Shown piece by piece: positions 43,640 through 55,100 of a DNA stretch of 64,000 bases. Position 1 is the first letter of the stretch, and each line of letters begins with the position of its first letter. The translations under genes were made by a program, and so were the position numbers. Location of the stretch: positions 6,382,488 through 6,446,487 of the forward strand of contig JAJLRJ010000008.1 in NCBI GenBank assembly GCA_024195265.1, read 5' to 3'. Origin of the DNA: Dendrophyllia cribrosa. Lineage: Eukaryota; Cnidaria; Anthozoa; Scleractinia; Dendrophylliidae. The notes beneath the pieces were generated by a model. It was not told the DNA's origin, ran no database searches, and saw nothing but the letters and a program-made list of their open reading frames with translations.

Positions 43640-45122
43640 TTTCCGCCGATTTTATCGTGCCTTCTTTGACTCGTATTTTAAATCAAACACTACAGGCTAG
43701 TATCTATCCTTCAAAGTGGAAACCTGCAAGAGATTTACTTATCTTTAAGAATTGATCGAAGTCGGACGATGTAGCAGCTCTCGTAAGGTCTCACACCATA
43801 GCCCATTTCGCAAAATACCATAATAATCTTTTATGTGCAGGCTCAGCCTTACCGGGATGTAATTATTTTTAAGTATCCCGGCTTTGTTAGAATGGCACAA
43901 TAGAATTCAGAGTACATGTAGGAACGCTAGGACGTAGCATTGTGTGTTCGTATACAAATGTGCACTGTATGCAAATTGCCAAGAAGTTGAAGCAGTGCAC
44001 GTGTAGTTCGTGCCGAAAACAAAACAAATTGGAAAAATGAGGTTTACATCAAGCACCACCCAAACCTGCACTTTAAAGAATATTATGGTATTTTTCGAAG
44101 TGGCCTATTGGTTCGATGCCCTTCGAGAGAACAATACAACAAACAACAGAAACAATGGCTCCCAGCTCTAAAAACAGAAGCAGCCGCAACACCTAAAACA
44201 ATGGAGCTGCTACACTACCGACCTAAACAACTATCGGCCCATATCTGTTAATCATGCTGCGGCCAAAATTGTATATGATCAACTATACTCATAAGAGAAT
44301 GAAAATGCTTTTTTATCCAATTGTCAATCAACAACAACAACATCCTTTATTTATGCACGATATAAGTTAAAGCAAAAATCTTGCTTGTGGGGTCGTGTTT
44401 CTAGCTACAAATTAAAAACGTTTCTATATACATTAAAATTAATCAGGCTATTACTCTCTACATAGCAACCTAACGACCTTGCTGGAAACCAGCAATATAT
44501 GGTGCGCCAATATTGACGCAATATTGGCGTCATTTTCATTGACATAAGAAAGCTATAGACAACAAGATTGTGTTACAAAAGCTTGCTAAATATGAAGTTA
44601 ACAAAAAATGCCCTTACATGGTTCGAGTCTTACTTAACTAATCGTATGGTATAATCGTACAGCAGTCCTAACTATTCTTTGGAATATACTTCCCAAGGAA
44701 CTTACAACAACAGCTACATTCTTGAGTCTCTTTAAAAACGTTATTAATAAATTATTTTACTATTGGACTCCTACACGACAAATACGTAAAGTAATAAATA
44801 GAGTTTCTATTGTAAATACTGATATGTTACCGTGTAAATAGTGTTTAGAGTGTCATCTATCGAATATCAATCAACTATCTCCTATAGAAGCAACCAAAAA
44901 CACTAATGAACTCACCTAATTATTTTGTTAATATTCAAATTCTGAAATTCATCTTCTCATGCTTACATCTCTGCAATAAGCTGTTATCGACTGAAACCGA
45001 TGTTACTTAATTGTAGTTTTGCTTTCTTCATTTTCTTATCGTAGTTTCTTAATTCTTTTAAGCTTTTGCAATACTGTATGAATTTTATGGTCATGCAAAT
45101 AAAACTATTTTGTTGTTGCTGT
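43640..45122 (+). mobile_element. LINE remnant (CR1/Jockey-like) with 3' end
   Basis: Pieces of reverse transcriptase are visible: LNNYRPISVNHAAAKI near 44210-44265, ALTWFESYLTNR near 44610-44645, and a C-terminal LPKELTTTATF and RVSIVNTD region near 44690-44830. Frames are broken throughout. The 3' end has AATAAAAC near 45100 followed by TTGTTGTTGC-type repeats, then satellite. It is the fullest of three related LINE fragments in the composite repeats. Confidence 0.7.
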
Positions 45123-45304
45123 TGTTTGTACATGCATATCTCTACATAGTCCTACACAGTACTACATACCTCTACATTGGTGTACATGTAGAAGTACATA
45201 CCTCAACATAGACCTACAGTGCACTATATAGTCCTACATGGCCTTACATAGCGCTACATAGTCCTACACAGCACTACAAACCTCTACATAGCCCTACATA
45301 GTCC
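45123..45304 (-). repeat. Decamer satellite, inverted orientation
   Basis: CTACATAGTCCTACA-type words, the reverse complement of the main array, with partly broken phase. Confidence 0.8.
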
Positions 45305-45314
45305 TACATGGCTA

Positions 45315-45502
45315 TAGACTACGAGTTGTCCCTCCTTTTTCCTCAGGGATAGTAGAGCGAGCGAAACGCGAGCGCGTGTGAAAATCACCCCACGCGAGAA
45401 AGGCGAGACGCGCGCCTTTCTCGCGTGAGGTGATTTTCACGCGCGCTCGCGTTTCGCTCGCTCTACTATCCCTGAGGAAAAAAGAGGGACTACTCGTAGT
45501 CT
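45315..45502. mobile_element. 188-bp palindromic element
   Basis: TAGACTACGAGTTGTCCCTC on the left is mirrored at the right end (GAGGGACTACTCGTAGTC). The centre has TCTCGCGTG/CACGCGAGA and GCGAGCGAAACGCGAGCGCG mirrored. TACATGGCTA flanks both sides (45305-45314 and 45503-45512), a 10-bp target duplication, although the satellite background makes part of that match expected. Confidence 0.8.
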
Positions 45503-45512
45503 TACATGGCTA

Positions 45513-45742
45513 AGACTACATATCTCTACATACCTCTACATGGTCCTCGGTACACAGCATTACATACCTCTAAATTGTTATACATATCGCTACATAGTCT
45601 GACATGGCCTTACATACCTCTACATAATCATACAGAGCACTACATACCTCTACATAACTCCGTAGCACTATATACTCCTACATGGATATGCATAGCGTTA
45701 CATAGTCCTACAAAGCACTACACATTGTACTGCATGGACCTT
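45513..45742 (-). repeat. Decamer satellite, inverted orientation
   Basis: CTACATACCTCTACATAATC-type words; ends at the 9-bp duplication of the next transposon. Confidence 0.8.
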
Positions 45743-46134
45743 AGTATCACTTCCACCGCGGTCAAACGTCCGAGGCGTTTTTCGTTTTATTTGGTGGAAT
45801 TGTATTTATTATTAAATGGAAATATGGGCAAGGATGTATAAAAAAATTAGTTGACGTTACTATCTTTTAATTTTTCTCAAAATGATGAGCTTTTTTCCGT
45901 TGAAAACTGACCAAAACTCTTTGCGCCTGATCAAAATTATGTTGGCAAATGGCGCCGACAATTCTGCAGTCCACAGTTTTTAAACGCTTATATAGAACTT
46001 TTTTGGTAAACTTTGAAAACTTTTGAATGGGGTTAGTTTCTAGAGAAACTGTGGTGCTGCGTCGGTGGGGGGATGAAACACGAGAATTTAGTTTTATCGA
46101 CTGAGTCGATAAGGTAAATTGACCACCGTAAAAA

Positions 46135-46183
46135 GATTCAAATAGCTGACGTTTCGAGCGCTAGCCCTTCGTCGGAGCGAATC
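46135..46183 (-). ncRNA. Hammerhead-ribozyme-like motif, left arm
   Basis: On minus: GATTC-GCT, CCGACGA, a 4-bp stem GGGC/GCTC with TAGC loop, GAAA, CGTC, then AGC and GAATC. GCT pairs with AGC and GATTC with GAATC to make helix I; helix III is reduced to the self-complementary ACGT. Such minimal hammerheads are known from Penelope-like elements. The first box has C where the consensus CUGANGA has U, which may weaken self-cleavage. Confidence 0.65.
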
Positions 46184-46273
46184 AAGGAATTGTGGGTAGT
46201 GTGTGGTTTTATATAGTAAGCGGTGGAGCTACGCTATTGGTGGAAATTTGGTGACGTGAAAAACAAATGTAGA

Positions 46274-46578
46274 TTAGTTGAATGAAAAGCGTTCGTTGAT
46301 TCCGTGGGGTTTGAGAGTGCCGATTTGAAAGATGATTTTTTGTTCTAGGTTTTTACGGCTTTCTGTGTTACCCTGGTGTAGGGAAAGGCCGCAGATTGTC
46401 ATGTGTTGTTTAGAATGGTTAGTAAGATTAAAATGGCGCGCGACTGGTTTGGATGCGTCTTTGTCATTTTTTTCAACGTCTCGGAGATGTTCACGAAAAC
46501 GGTCGCCCAGTCTCCTCCCTGTTTCGCCAATGTATATCTTTTTGCAAAAAGTACATGTAATGCAGTAGATAACATTTA
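46274..46578 (-). pseudogene. Penelope-like GIY-YIG protein, C-terminal part, left copy
   Basis: The exact mirror of the right copy, without the extra residues supplied by the centre. It is 5'-truncated and cannot work alone. Confidence 0.8.
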
Positions 46579-46658
46579 CATTTTCATTCACAACGCGGAC
46601 AAAATAACAGGACCCAAACGATCTATTAAAATCACTGATCGTTTTACATGCACCTCCG

Positions 46659-46963
46659 TAAATGTTATCTACTGCATTACATGTACTTTTTGCAAAAAGA
46701 TATACATTGGCGAAACAGGGAGGAGACTGGGCGACCGTTTTCGTGAACATCTCCGAGACGTTGAAAAAAATGACAAAGACGCATCCAAACCAGTCGCGCG
46801 CCATTTTAATCTTACTAACCATTCTAAACAACACATGACAATCTGCGGCCTTTCCCTACACCAGGGTAACACAGAAAGCCGTAAAAACCTAGAACAAAAA
46901 ATCATCTTTCAAATCGGCACTCTCAAACCCCACGGAATCAACGAACGCTTTTCATTCAACTAA
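46659..46963 (+). pseudogene. Penelope-like GIY-YIG protein, C-terminal part, right copy
   Basis: Encodes the terminal 101 residues ending HGINERFSFN and stop. The GIY-YIG signature is relaxed to KIYIGETGRR. The frame extends upstream through the palindrome centre (RSIKITDRFTCTS), which is genuine element sequence missing from the left copy. No start or reverse transcriptase. Confidence 0.8.
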
Positions 46964-47053
46964 TCTACATTTGTTTTTCACGTCACCAAATTTCCACCAA
47001 TAGCGTAGCTCCACCGCTTACTATATAAAACCACACACTACCCACAATTCCTT

Positions 47054-47102
47054 GATTCGCTCCGACGAAGGGCTAGCGCTCGAAACGTCAGCTATTTGAA
47101 TC
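47054..47102 (+). ncRNA. Hammerhead-ribozyme-like motif, right arm
   Basis: Identical to the motif in the left arm, here on plus, 91 bases downstream of the Penelope stop codon at 46963. Cleavage would be expected after GTC at 47090, leaving AGC at the new 5' end. The two motifs point outward from the palindrome, so a read-through RNA would contain one as sense and one as antisense. Confidence 0.65.
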
Positions 47103-47295
47103 TTTTTACGGTGGTCAATTTACCTTATCGACTCAGTCGATAAAACTAAATTCTCGTGTTTGAAAACTTTTGGTAAATTGACAGTGTATTGGCAATATAT
47201 TAAACTTTAAACAGTAAAAATAGCAACCTTAACTTTTAAGTACTTTGCTTAACTTTTGCAAATTTCTCTCGTTTGACCGCGGTTAAAGTATCACT

Positions 47296-47765
47296 ACAGC
47301 TGTACATGGTCCTACACAACACTACATGTCCTACACAGCACTACATGTCCTACACAACACTACATGTCCTACACAGCACTACGTGCATCTACATAGTCCT
47401 ACATAGCGCTACACATGGTACTACATGGCCTTAGTAACACTTCATGAACCTACACAACACTACATAGTCCTACACAACACTACACAGCACTACATGGTCC
47501 TGTAGAGCACTACGTAGTACATCTACATAGTCCTACATAGCGCTACACATTGTACTGCATGGCCTTAGTAACACTACATGGACCTACACAACACTACATA
47601 GTCCTACACAACACTACATAGTCCTACACAGCACTACATGGTCCTATAGAGCACTACGTAGTACATCTACATAGTCCTACATAACGCTACACATGGCCTA
47701 CGTAGCACTACATAATCGTACACGGCATTACATAGTGCTACATGTCTCTACATGGTCTAGCTACT
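47296..47765 (-). repeat. Decamer satellite, inverted orientation
   Basis: CTACACAACACTACATAGTC-type words and a longer internal duplication (about 47380-47510 resembles 47510-47680). Phase is less strict than in the left-arm array. Confidence 0.8.
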
Positions 47766-47976
47766 GATCGCTGATTCGCTGGCTCAAACCACCAAACATC
47801 TGTCAAGTACTTTATTCACATTGCGGTCGAGATGAACTCAGTGACGTTGTTGTGGGTGGTTGAGACTCCTGAACATGAACTAATGCGGACTTATTTCTTA
47901 AGGCGTGAACCTATGGAAAGAGAAATAAAAAAATATCATCAAAATAAATACGTAACAAGTATACGTACTTCAATTT

Positions 47977-48199
47977 TATTACAGCGGCTTTTAGTTGAGT
48001 GTCGTAAAACCAAAACCAAGCAATTATTCTGGCCAATCACAACAGACAGAACTCGAAGCAAATACATGTAGCTTTTGATTTTACTTCTGATTGGTTGAGA
48101 AAGTGGCGCGAGATCTTTTAGCCAATCACAGAGCGTAGCAATGCAAAACCAAAGCAATCGGGAAATTGCCTTCGACCTTCAATTGAAAACCGCTCTAAT
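47977..48199. mobile_element. CCAAT-rich MITE, inverted copy
   Basis: Ends near TTATTACAGCGGCTTTTAG and GAAAACCGCTCTAATA; interior has AACCAATCA-type and GCAATGCAAAACCAAAGC words. It mirrors 36890-37168. Confidence 0.65.
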
Positions 48200-48982
48200 A
48201 CATGATAGAATACTTTCAGTAACATGTCAATCTATACTTCAGTAAAGGCACTGCTTATCACTGCGCAAGACTGAGATCCTCTTCTCTTAGTTGCACTCCA
48301 GTAATACAAACCTCTCGTCGGAGACTGTCACTAAAAATGTTAAGCCAAGGTGGTACAAGGCGTCTAAACTTTGATTCACATAAGTCTGCAGTAATATATT
48401 TATAAACCACCCATTTGCGCAGAATACTATATCACCTAGCTGACGGAGTTGTATTGTATCACATTTATTTATACTATCTTGCGCCTATAGTGACATTATC
48501 ATATGGGCATGATCGCTTGCCAGAAGTTAAAAACTTAAGAAAAATCCAAAACCACCGGCGTTGTGAAAACGTTTCACTTCTGTCAAATATTATCAAAAAT
48601 GATTTTACCGGGAAATTTTGGCGAAAAAGTGATCGCTTAAAATCCGTGGTTCGAGCTTTGGTCGCCTCGCATTTTCTCTATCCTTCGTTTATATACATAA
48701 ATGCCGGAAAATGTTCTTCGTTCTTCATTTATATAGATAAATGTCAGGGAAAAAGCTAAGGTATCTCTGCTGTGAACTAGCACCTCAGCCAGGGAAATTA
48801 GTAATATTTTTAGTTTCTTGGTTCTTTGAAAAACGAAGGTGAGCTCAGCTCCAGCCTGACGGAGCTTAACCCAATAACTGCAGGGTGAACTTCCACCTGG
48901 ATCTAATCCATGCATCACAGGGTTACTCAACATTTTGTTACGTTTTGCTAACAGTTTGCAGAAACTCATTTTTACACCTGCG

Positions 48983-49033
48983 CCCGGTTGTCCGAAAGGT
49001 GGATAGCGCCATCCACCTTTTGAACAACCGGGA
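48983..49033. mobile_element. Internally deleted MITE, CCCGGTTGT ends
   Basis: GCCCGGTTGTCCGAAAGGTG and CACCTTTTGAACAACCGGG form a short hairpin around GGATAGCGCCATCC. It lies just 3' of receptor copy 2 and belongs with 24507-24652. Confidence 0.6.
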
Positions 49034-49108
49034 TCTGGGTGAAGAGAGGCACAACACTAGAGTAGGCTCAGTCGAAGCACTGTACTAACTCTCCTTCACA
49101 CTAGGCTC

Positions 49109-52100
49109 TTAGAGAATTACTTTTAGTTTGCTAGAGACAAAACAGACCTTTGTAAAAAAGAGCAGTGCAAGTGTAAACGATGTACAAACGTTCACAGCTG
49201 TACCCGAAAGCGCAAATAACACGTTCACATTTTGTTGTTTCAAAGCAAACTGTAACGGGGCAGCCACTGACACGCAGAGGACCACATTGTACACGCTCGT
49301 CCCAATCTGCTTGGAGTCATTGAGTTCTGAGAATTCAACGTTTCTTGTCTCCCAGGCGAGAAAGAGACCCAAGACGAGTAGCAGTCCTTTATAAGCGTAT
49401 AAACAAGCAATCCATGTACCAATGTACTCGCAGTTACATATCCATATCACTGGAACCACGATTTCACCTTCGTTCATCAAACTCTGAAAATGTGCAACAG
49501 GGCTGTTAAGAAGATTTCTGAAACTATAGTAATCGCATCAGCAAACGTTAACTAAGGAACGAACCAATCAGAGCACGACAAACAAACCACTTGGGAAAAC
49601 ATGTTTTCACCCTTTATTGTTTTTACTATATATGAACACATGTACAGAAAAACGGGAAAGCGGAAAAACATACAGCTGATGCCAAGCGCGGGAAACTTAC
49701 TTGTGCCAAGCGCGGGTAAACATACAACTTGTGCCAAGCGCGGGAAACCACGCAACCGATGCCAAGCGCGGGAAAACACACGTAAATCAGCCTCACGATT
49801 GGCCTTACGGAGATAAGGAGTGTGTTGGCCCTAATTACTTTGTTCAAAAACGGATCTATATTCTATGATTCGGCGTTATGGTCATAACGCCGACTTTAAG
49901 ATTTGGAACAAAAAACTTTTATTGGTCACGATAACGGCATTATAAAGCTGCCAAAGACGTAACAGTCAGTGTAAATACTGACTTTATATCAGAACGACGT
50001 CAATCATACATCACAACTGATTAGAGCTGATGACATTAGAAATGCAGTAGTAGCCAATGACGTACGTATCTCACTTCTCGTTTAATAATTCATGCAGCAA
50101 AACTGGATTACTCGCAGTCTAGAGTGGACAGCAAGCATACAAGGTTTTGCGGGGGTGGGGGCGGGCTAGGTAAGTCTAGGATAATTATTTATGTGCGGGA
50201 TACTTACTGGGAGTTCTTTTATCTCGGTAGTGACAGGAAAGATTGACTGCCAAATGGTTAGGTAAAGAAGATCCCACAAGACGAATACGAGCAGTATTCC
50301 CACGAGATGACGGTCATGAAGCCCTCCGAGCTGAAAAATGAAACAATTAAAAGTGAAAATTGTTGCGTTTGAAGGAAGACTGTTTCAAAAGAGCAACAGT
50401 TCTCATCATCGTCATCATATACCCGATCCGCGCATAATAGTGAAGGGCGAAGTTATATCCTCAGTAATGTATGGGAACCGACAACAGGCATTAACAATAA
50501 ACTAACGATGTTTATTTTTTAATGACCTTTCAATTTTGTTATCGTGCGCGCAGACACTATGCGCGCACGGTAACAAAGGCCGCGCATTTAAAAGGAGAAA
50601 GGTTGCATTAACTATACATGCAAACATTTAGCAGCGTACAGTTGACACATGCTCTCCAAAGGGAGCCTACTTTTTCTTGCTTTCTCTTGTTCTTAATCCT
50701 GGGTACCAGAGGATAACTACCGCTGGTTGACCGACCATCAGCTAAACATTCCGCGAAAGCCAACGAGAAAAGCCAACCTCTAGCAACCGAGTTATTTTTT
50801 TTATAAATGATATAATGTTGTTGTTTTATTTCGCTCCATTCGGGACTACAGATTTTCTATTCGCTATTATAAGGCAATGGAACATATGCTATTGGTAATT
50901 GCAATTTTGCCACAGTGTCTTGGCGAGAAAATAAATGATTTCACCAAATTCCTGGGACCTATACCTTAATAAATAATTAAATCACTGTTTAGTATAGCCT
51001 GCGAGCAGGCTCACTTGTTTGGGGTATCGCGCGAGTATCTTGGCGGCGAAGCCGCCAAAGCGAGCCGGCGAAGCCGACGAGAAGAATGGGGCGAGGAAAA
51101 GTGAGCCTGCACGCGGGCTATTGATTTTTTAATTCCGCCCCTTGCGAGGTGTCAAGTCGGCATTTGACCTGTATCAGATAGCTATCCAATAGGAGCAAAG
51201 CAAAATGTAAACAAACATGACAGAAAGTTGCACGTGAAGATTTTCGCGGATGTGAAATTGCCTTGGTTTTTTTCACAATTATGTAGCCTGTCATTTTTAA
51301 CCAATCGGATCGCCCCGTTCGTCGGCGAACGCGGTGAATTAAAAAATCAATAACCCGCCTGCAGGCTCACTTTTCCTCGCCCCATTCTCATACTCGCGCG
51401 ATACCCCAAACAAGTGAGCCTGCTCGCAGGCTATGTTTAGTAGTGAAGAACAAACACTCAGGGTTAGCTCACTATTTTTAACTCGTGAATACGCGAAACA
51501 TTGAACGAGTTATAGCAAACGGGGAAATATGCAAATTTTCACTCGGTCGATCAGCCATAAACATTGAGCTCGCGACATGTTATGATCACCTCCCTTACCA
51601 ATGGAGACAGCGTTGGAAGGAGAGGAGGGTGGGGAATTGGACGCAGGGGGTGGGGGTCGGTGTAGCAAAACGCCTAGGAGAGGGGAGGGTCCGAAGGTTG
51701 TTTCGTATTCAGGAGTTGGGTCATAGGAGAGAGGGGAGGGTGGGGAATTGGACACAGGGGTTGGGGGTCGGTGGAGCAAAACGCCTAGGAGAGGGGAGGG
51801 TCTGAAGGTTGTTTCGTATTCAGAGTTGGGTCGTAGGAGCCTTCGGTTCATCTCTGTGTCGGTAAAACATTCTAAACTCTCCACGTGTATATTTATTGTA
51901 AGCTTACCTCTTTTTTCATTTCCGTGTTGGTAAAAATTCTGTAAACTCTCCACGTTTTTAAAAACATAGAACCATAACCAACGGTAAATCCGACCGACGT
52001 CATCCAAAGACGAACCTGGATCAAAAGAAAAATAAACCACAAATGTTTAATTCCTAGCATAGAGCCCTTGTATACAGTTATCACGTCTGACCAATGCTAT

Positions 52101-55100
52101 TAACCTATTACATTAGAACTCAAACAAAAAATGGGATCGGTGCCAAGTGTGTGCAACCGCTGCTTGGTGCAAGAAAACATGTAAGCGATGCCAAGCGCGG
52201 GAAAACCCGCAGGGCGCAAAGTGTAGAAAAAAGGTAAAATTTGGTTTTGCTCAATGGTTAAAAAATGAAAATATGCTATAATTGATCGTAGCATGCTGCA
52301 CGAATATTGGAACATATAAAGCAGGTACAAATCGCACAGAGCTTATAACGCGAAATCTCGAGCAAAATTTAACAAAAAGGAAATGACGAAAGGAACCAAA
52401 TGTTGTAGAAAATCCTATTGTTACCTTGCAAAGTGCTGAGTGAGTCTCAATCTGAGAAGAATCCAGTAAAATGTCAGCTCCAAAGAGAAACACGCATGCG
52501 TAGCATATTATACAGCCCACAACCATGATGTTGTTAATATTCGGTGAAGACATTTTGATGTAGCTACAATAGAATTGAAAGTAAGTCAGCTCGCTCAATT
52601 CAACAAGCCAAATGGTAGATGGGTGGACGTAAAGTAAACAAATAATATTTTAAAACAAAGAATAAGTACTTGAATTTCCTTTGCCTTGCGTCGTAGCCTC
52701 TACGTGTAAACCGACATCATGCATGCATAAGCACAAGCAATCAGCGTCCGGTCCCTAATGCTGGGGGGTGGGGTGGGGGAGTGCTACGCTAATGGTGTGC
52801 CACTGGTTGGGGTCACATTTACACGACTGGATTAACATAATGGGGTCACTTTTTCAACAGAGTGACTAGGATGTGGACACATTTTCAACATGATTGGAAA
52901 CTGAAAGAGCTTAAACAAGGTACTTGCAGAAACACAAAATTTCGCCACAGAATAGGCTATAGTGGGAAAAGAACGTCTGCTACATTTCTGATTCTCATCA
53001 TGCATGTTATATCGCACGTGTAAATATCCTTGTGCTTATCTTTCGTCTTATGTTTGCGTCGTACGTGCTTTTAAATCTCAATGATATGTGTTATAATGAG
53101 AACCTTTACTGTCTGCTACCACAACTCACCTTGAAGATCTGTTTTTTATGTTAAAGATGAGAAAACCAATCGCCATAAGAATCCCTATGAAGGACACAGT
53201 TACCAAGGTGATAAACAAAGACTTGTTGATTTTCTCCCGTCTGTAACTCTTGATTAGCTGGTCAGCCGGGTGCTTACCGCCTGTCGATGAAACCAATAGA
53301 GACCTTACTCTCAGTCTTCAGGGCTTTATTTTTCACAATTTACTTGTTTGTTTTGGTCTTAAATTGCTTGATTCATGCCATCTTGAGCGGTGGTGTGAAG
53401 CTGTCTGATCTCTGTCGTTGTGTTGTTTTCTTTGACAAATAACTTTGCTTCACATTTCTCCCCCTACCCAGGTGTATTCAGGGGTATAATGGGTACCGGG
53501 GGAGGGAGGGTACAGTGGGTTGTAATGGCGGATTGTACTATCATTTTACAACGCTTCCTTATTACGCCATTTCGTCAATCACCGTTTTACGTTAGTGATC
53601 TGCTAGCTCGTTTACATACCTGGCCATTGGAAACTCTTGTCCGGAATCATCGTTATACCATAAGTTGCACTGTGGAATAGAAGTGGATCGAATTTTTCAA
53701 CTTTAACTTCCTTTGTACCTACAACATAAACAGTTTATTTAAACGTTTCATGTAAATAAGTACTTGAAATACGACGACTGAGTGCAAAAATCTCAGTGTT
53801 TACAGTTTTGTCAGCCAGGGAAAATAGAGCATGCTTTCCAGCTGAAATTAACCAGGCTGGGTTTTTAATTTCGCCAATGCTAGATTTTTTAAACAAGAAT
53901 GTAATGATAGAACTGACCAACAAGGTCTAATTGCTGTAGAGAATCAGAGCTTATTTTTAAAACTAAGTGCTTTTCACCTTGCATTTGTTCGATCCATATC
54001 TTGTATTTTCGTTCCCCATTCTCGTTAAACCGCACATGACCCTAAACGACGGGAAATTAAAAGAGTTTACGATATTCTGATCTGAAGTACCCCTCCGACG
54101 GTCTTGCAGTCAGTAATATTACCGAGGCCGTTGCACATCTTCCCTTAAGCTTGGTTCCCACTAGCGACGTAAGTGACGTAAGCGGAATCGAAAGCGGAAT
54201 CGGAATCGTAAGAACCTTACGATATAGTAGAAATCAAAACGACGGAAGCGGATAGTAAGCGACGGAAGCAGAAGCGGAATCGGAAGAAAAAGGAAGCCTT
54301 CTGATCCTTCCGATTCCGATTCCGTCGAGCTTCCGATTCCGATTGCGACTCCGTTTTTTAATTTCCACTAGAACGTAAGGCTCCTTACGCTTCCGACTCC
54401 GACTCCGCTTCCGATTACGTCGCTAGTGGGAACCAGCCCTTATAATACTTTCGGGCGTAGACAAAACCAGGAACATGGAACATTCCGGAACATCCAGAAT
54501 TATCCCTTAACATTTCGGAACATGAAAGCAAAATAAAGAAAACAGCAAAAATGATGGTAATAAATAAACAAATAATTAACGCATTATAAAGATAAAAAAA
54601 CGTTACTTTAATTTCATTCTATATATTTTTTAGGGGGAAGAGAGAGATTGTCCAAGGCACCTTGATTGGAAATGGCTCGGCCAGATTTTCCGTTTTACGT
54701 TTTCATTATTGAAGAGCTTTCCATAAAAAAAAAACTTGAAAGGTGGCCCAAAACTTCACTGAGCTTGATTACTTATTTATTTTTGCTATTTTCAGGAATA
54801 TTCCGGAATGTTACGGGAAGTTCCATGTTACTGGTCAGTTTGTGTCCTACAAATTTAAATGGAGTATCATCTATAAAGACTCACCGACATGCCGTTAAAC
54901 CTGATATTGGATACCGACTGCAACAATGTGTCCGCAACCAGCCGACCTTGTTGGCTTTTGTAAGAAAAGTTGGATAGCGACAGGTTTTGTTTGGCAAGCA
55001 GTGTCATGGAATTATTAAGTGCGAGAGCTAAACACCAAATGGTGTCATAACCGTATGGGGCGAAACTGTTTTCTTCTTGAGACATGTTTCGACGCTTGGC

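Larger units (their letters stand above)
46076..47161. mobile_element. Head-to-head Penelope-like palindrome
   Basis: Arms 46076-46578 and 46659-47161 are reverse complements. Five landmarks across the arms have a constant coordinate sum of 93237, so no indel separates them, and the encoded residues are identical. The 80-bp centre belongs to the plus copy. Each arm encodes the last 101 residues of a Penelope-like protein with a GIY-YIG domain (VNVIYCITCTFCKKIYIGET, GRRLGDRFREHL, ARHFNLTNHS, LEQKIIFQIG), transcribed outward. Both copies are 5'-truncated and lack reverse transcriptase. The two 186-residue frames read across the centre are artefacts of the mirror symmetry. Confidence 0.9.
45752..47286. 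mobile_element. 1.5-kb DNA transposon with 9-bp target duplication, host to a Penelope insertion
   Basis: Ends are TCCACCGCGGTCAAACG and, mirrored, CGTTTGACCGCGGTTAA, sharing 14 of 17 bases. AGTATCACT lies outside both ends (45743-45751 and 47287-47295). A 9-bp duplication suggests a Mutator-like family. Its own sequence (45752-46075 and 47162-47286) shows no transposase. The central 1.1 kb is a Penelope-like palindrome that inserted later. Confidence 0.75.
43500..48420 (-). repeat. Composite dispersed repeat, copy 3
   Basis: In reverse order it has the leader (AAGCCAAGGTGGTACAAGGC near 48341), a CCAAT-rich MITE (47977-48199), TGATCGCTGATTCGCTGG near 47765, satellite in CTACAT orientation, the LINE at 43640-45122 and a short satellite remnant near 43520-43565. 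The satellite is interrupted by a palindromic element (45315-45502) and a 1.5-kb transposon (45752-47286). Confidence 0.8.

Noticed and set aside
46274..46963. Two overlapping 186-residue open frames on opposite strands as genes
   Set aside because: Their N-terminal halves are translations of the opposite palindrome arm; only the C-terminal 101 residues are real Penelope-like sequence.
51485..52040. Overlapping long frames on both strands as genes
   Set aside because: They read through the inverted tandem repeat; only the minus exon 51908-52015 inside is real receptor sequence.
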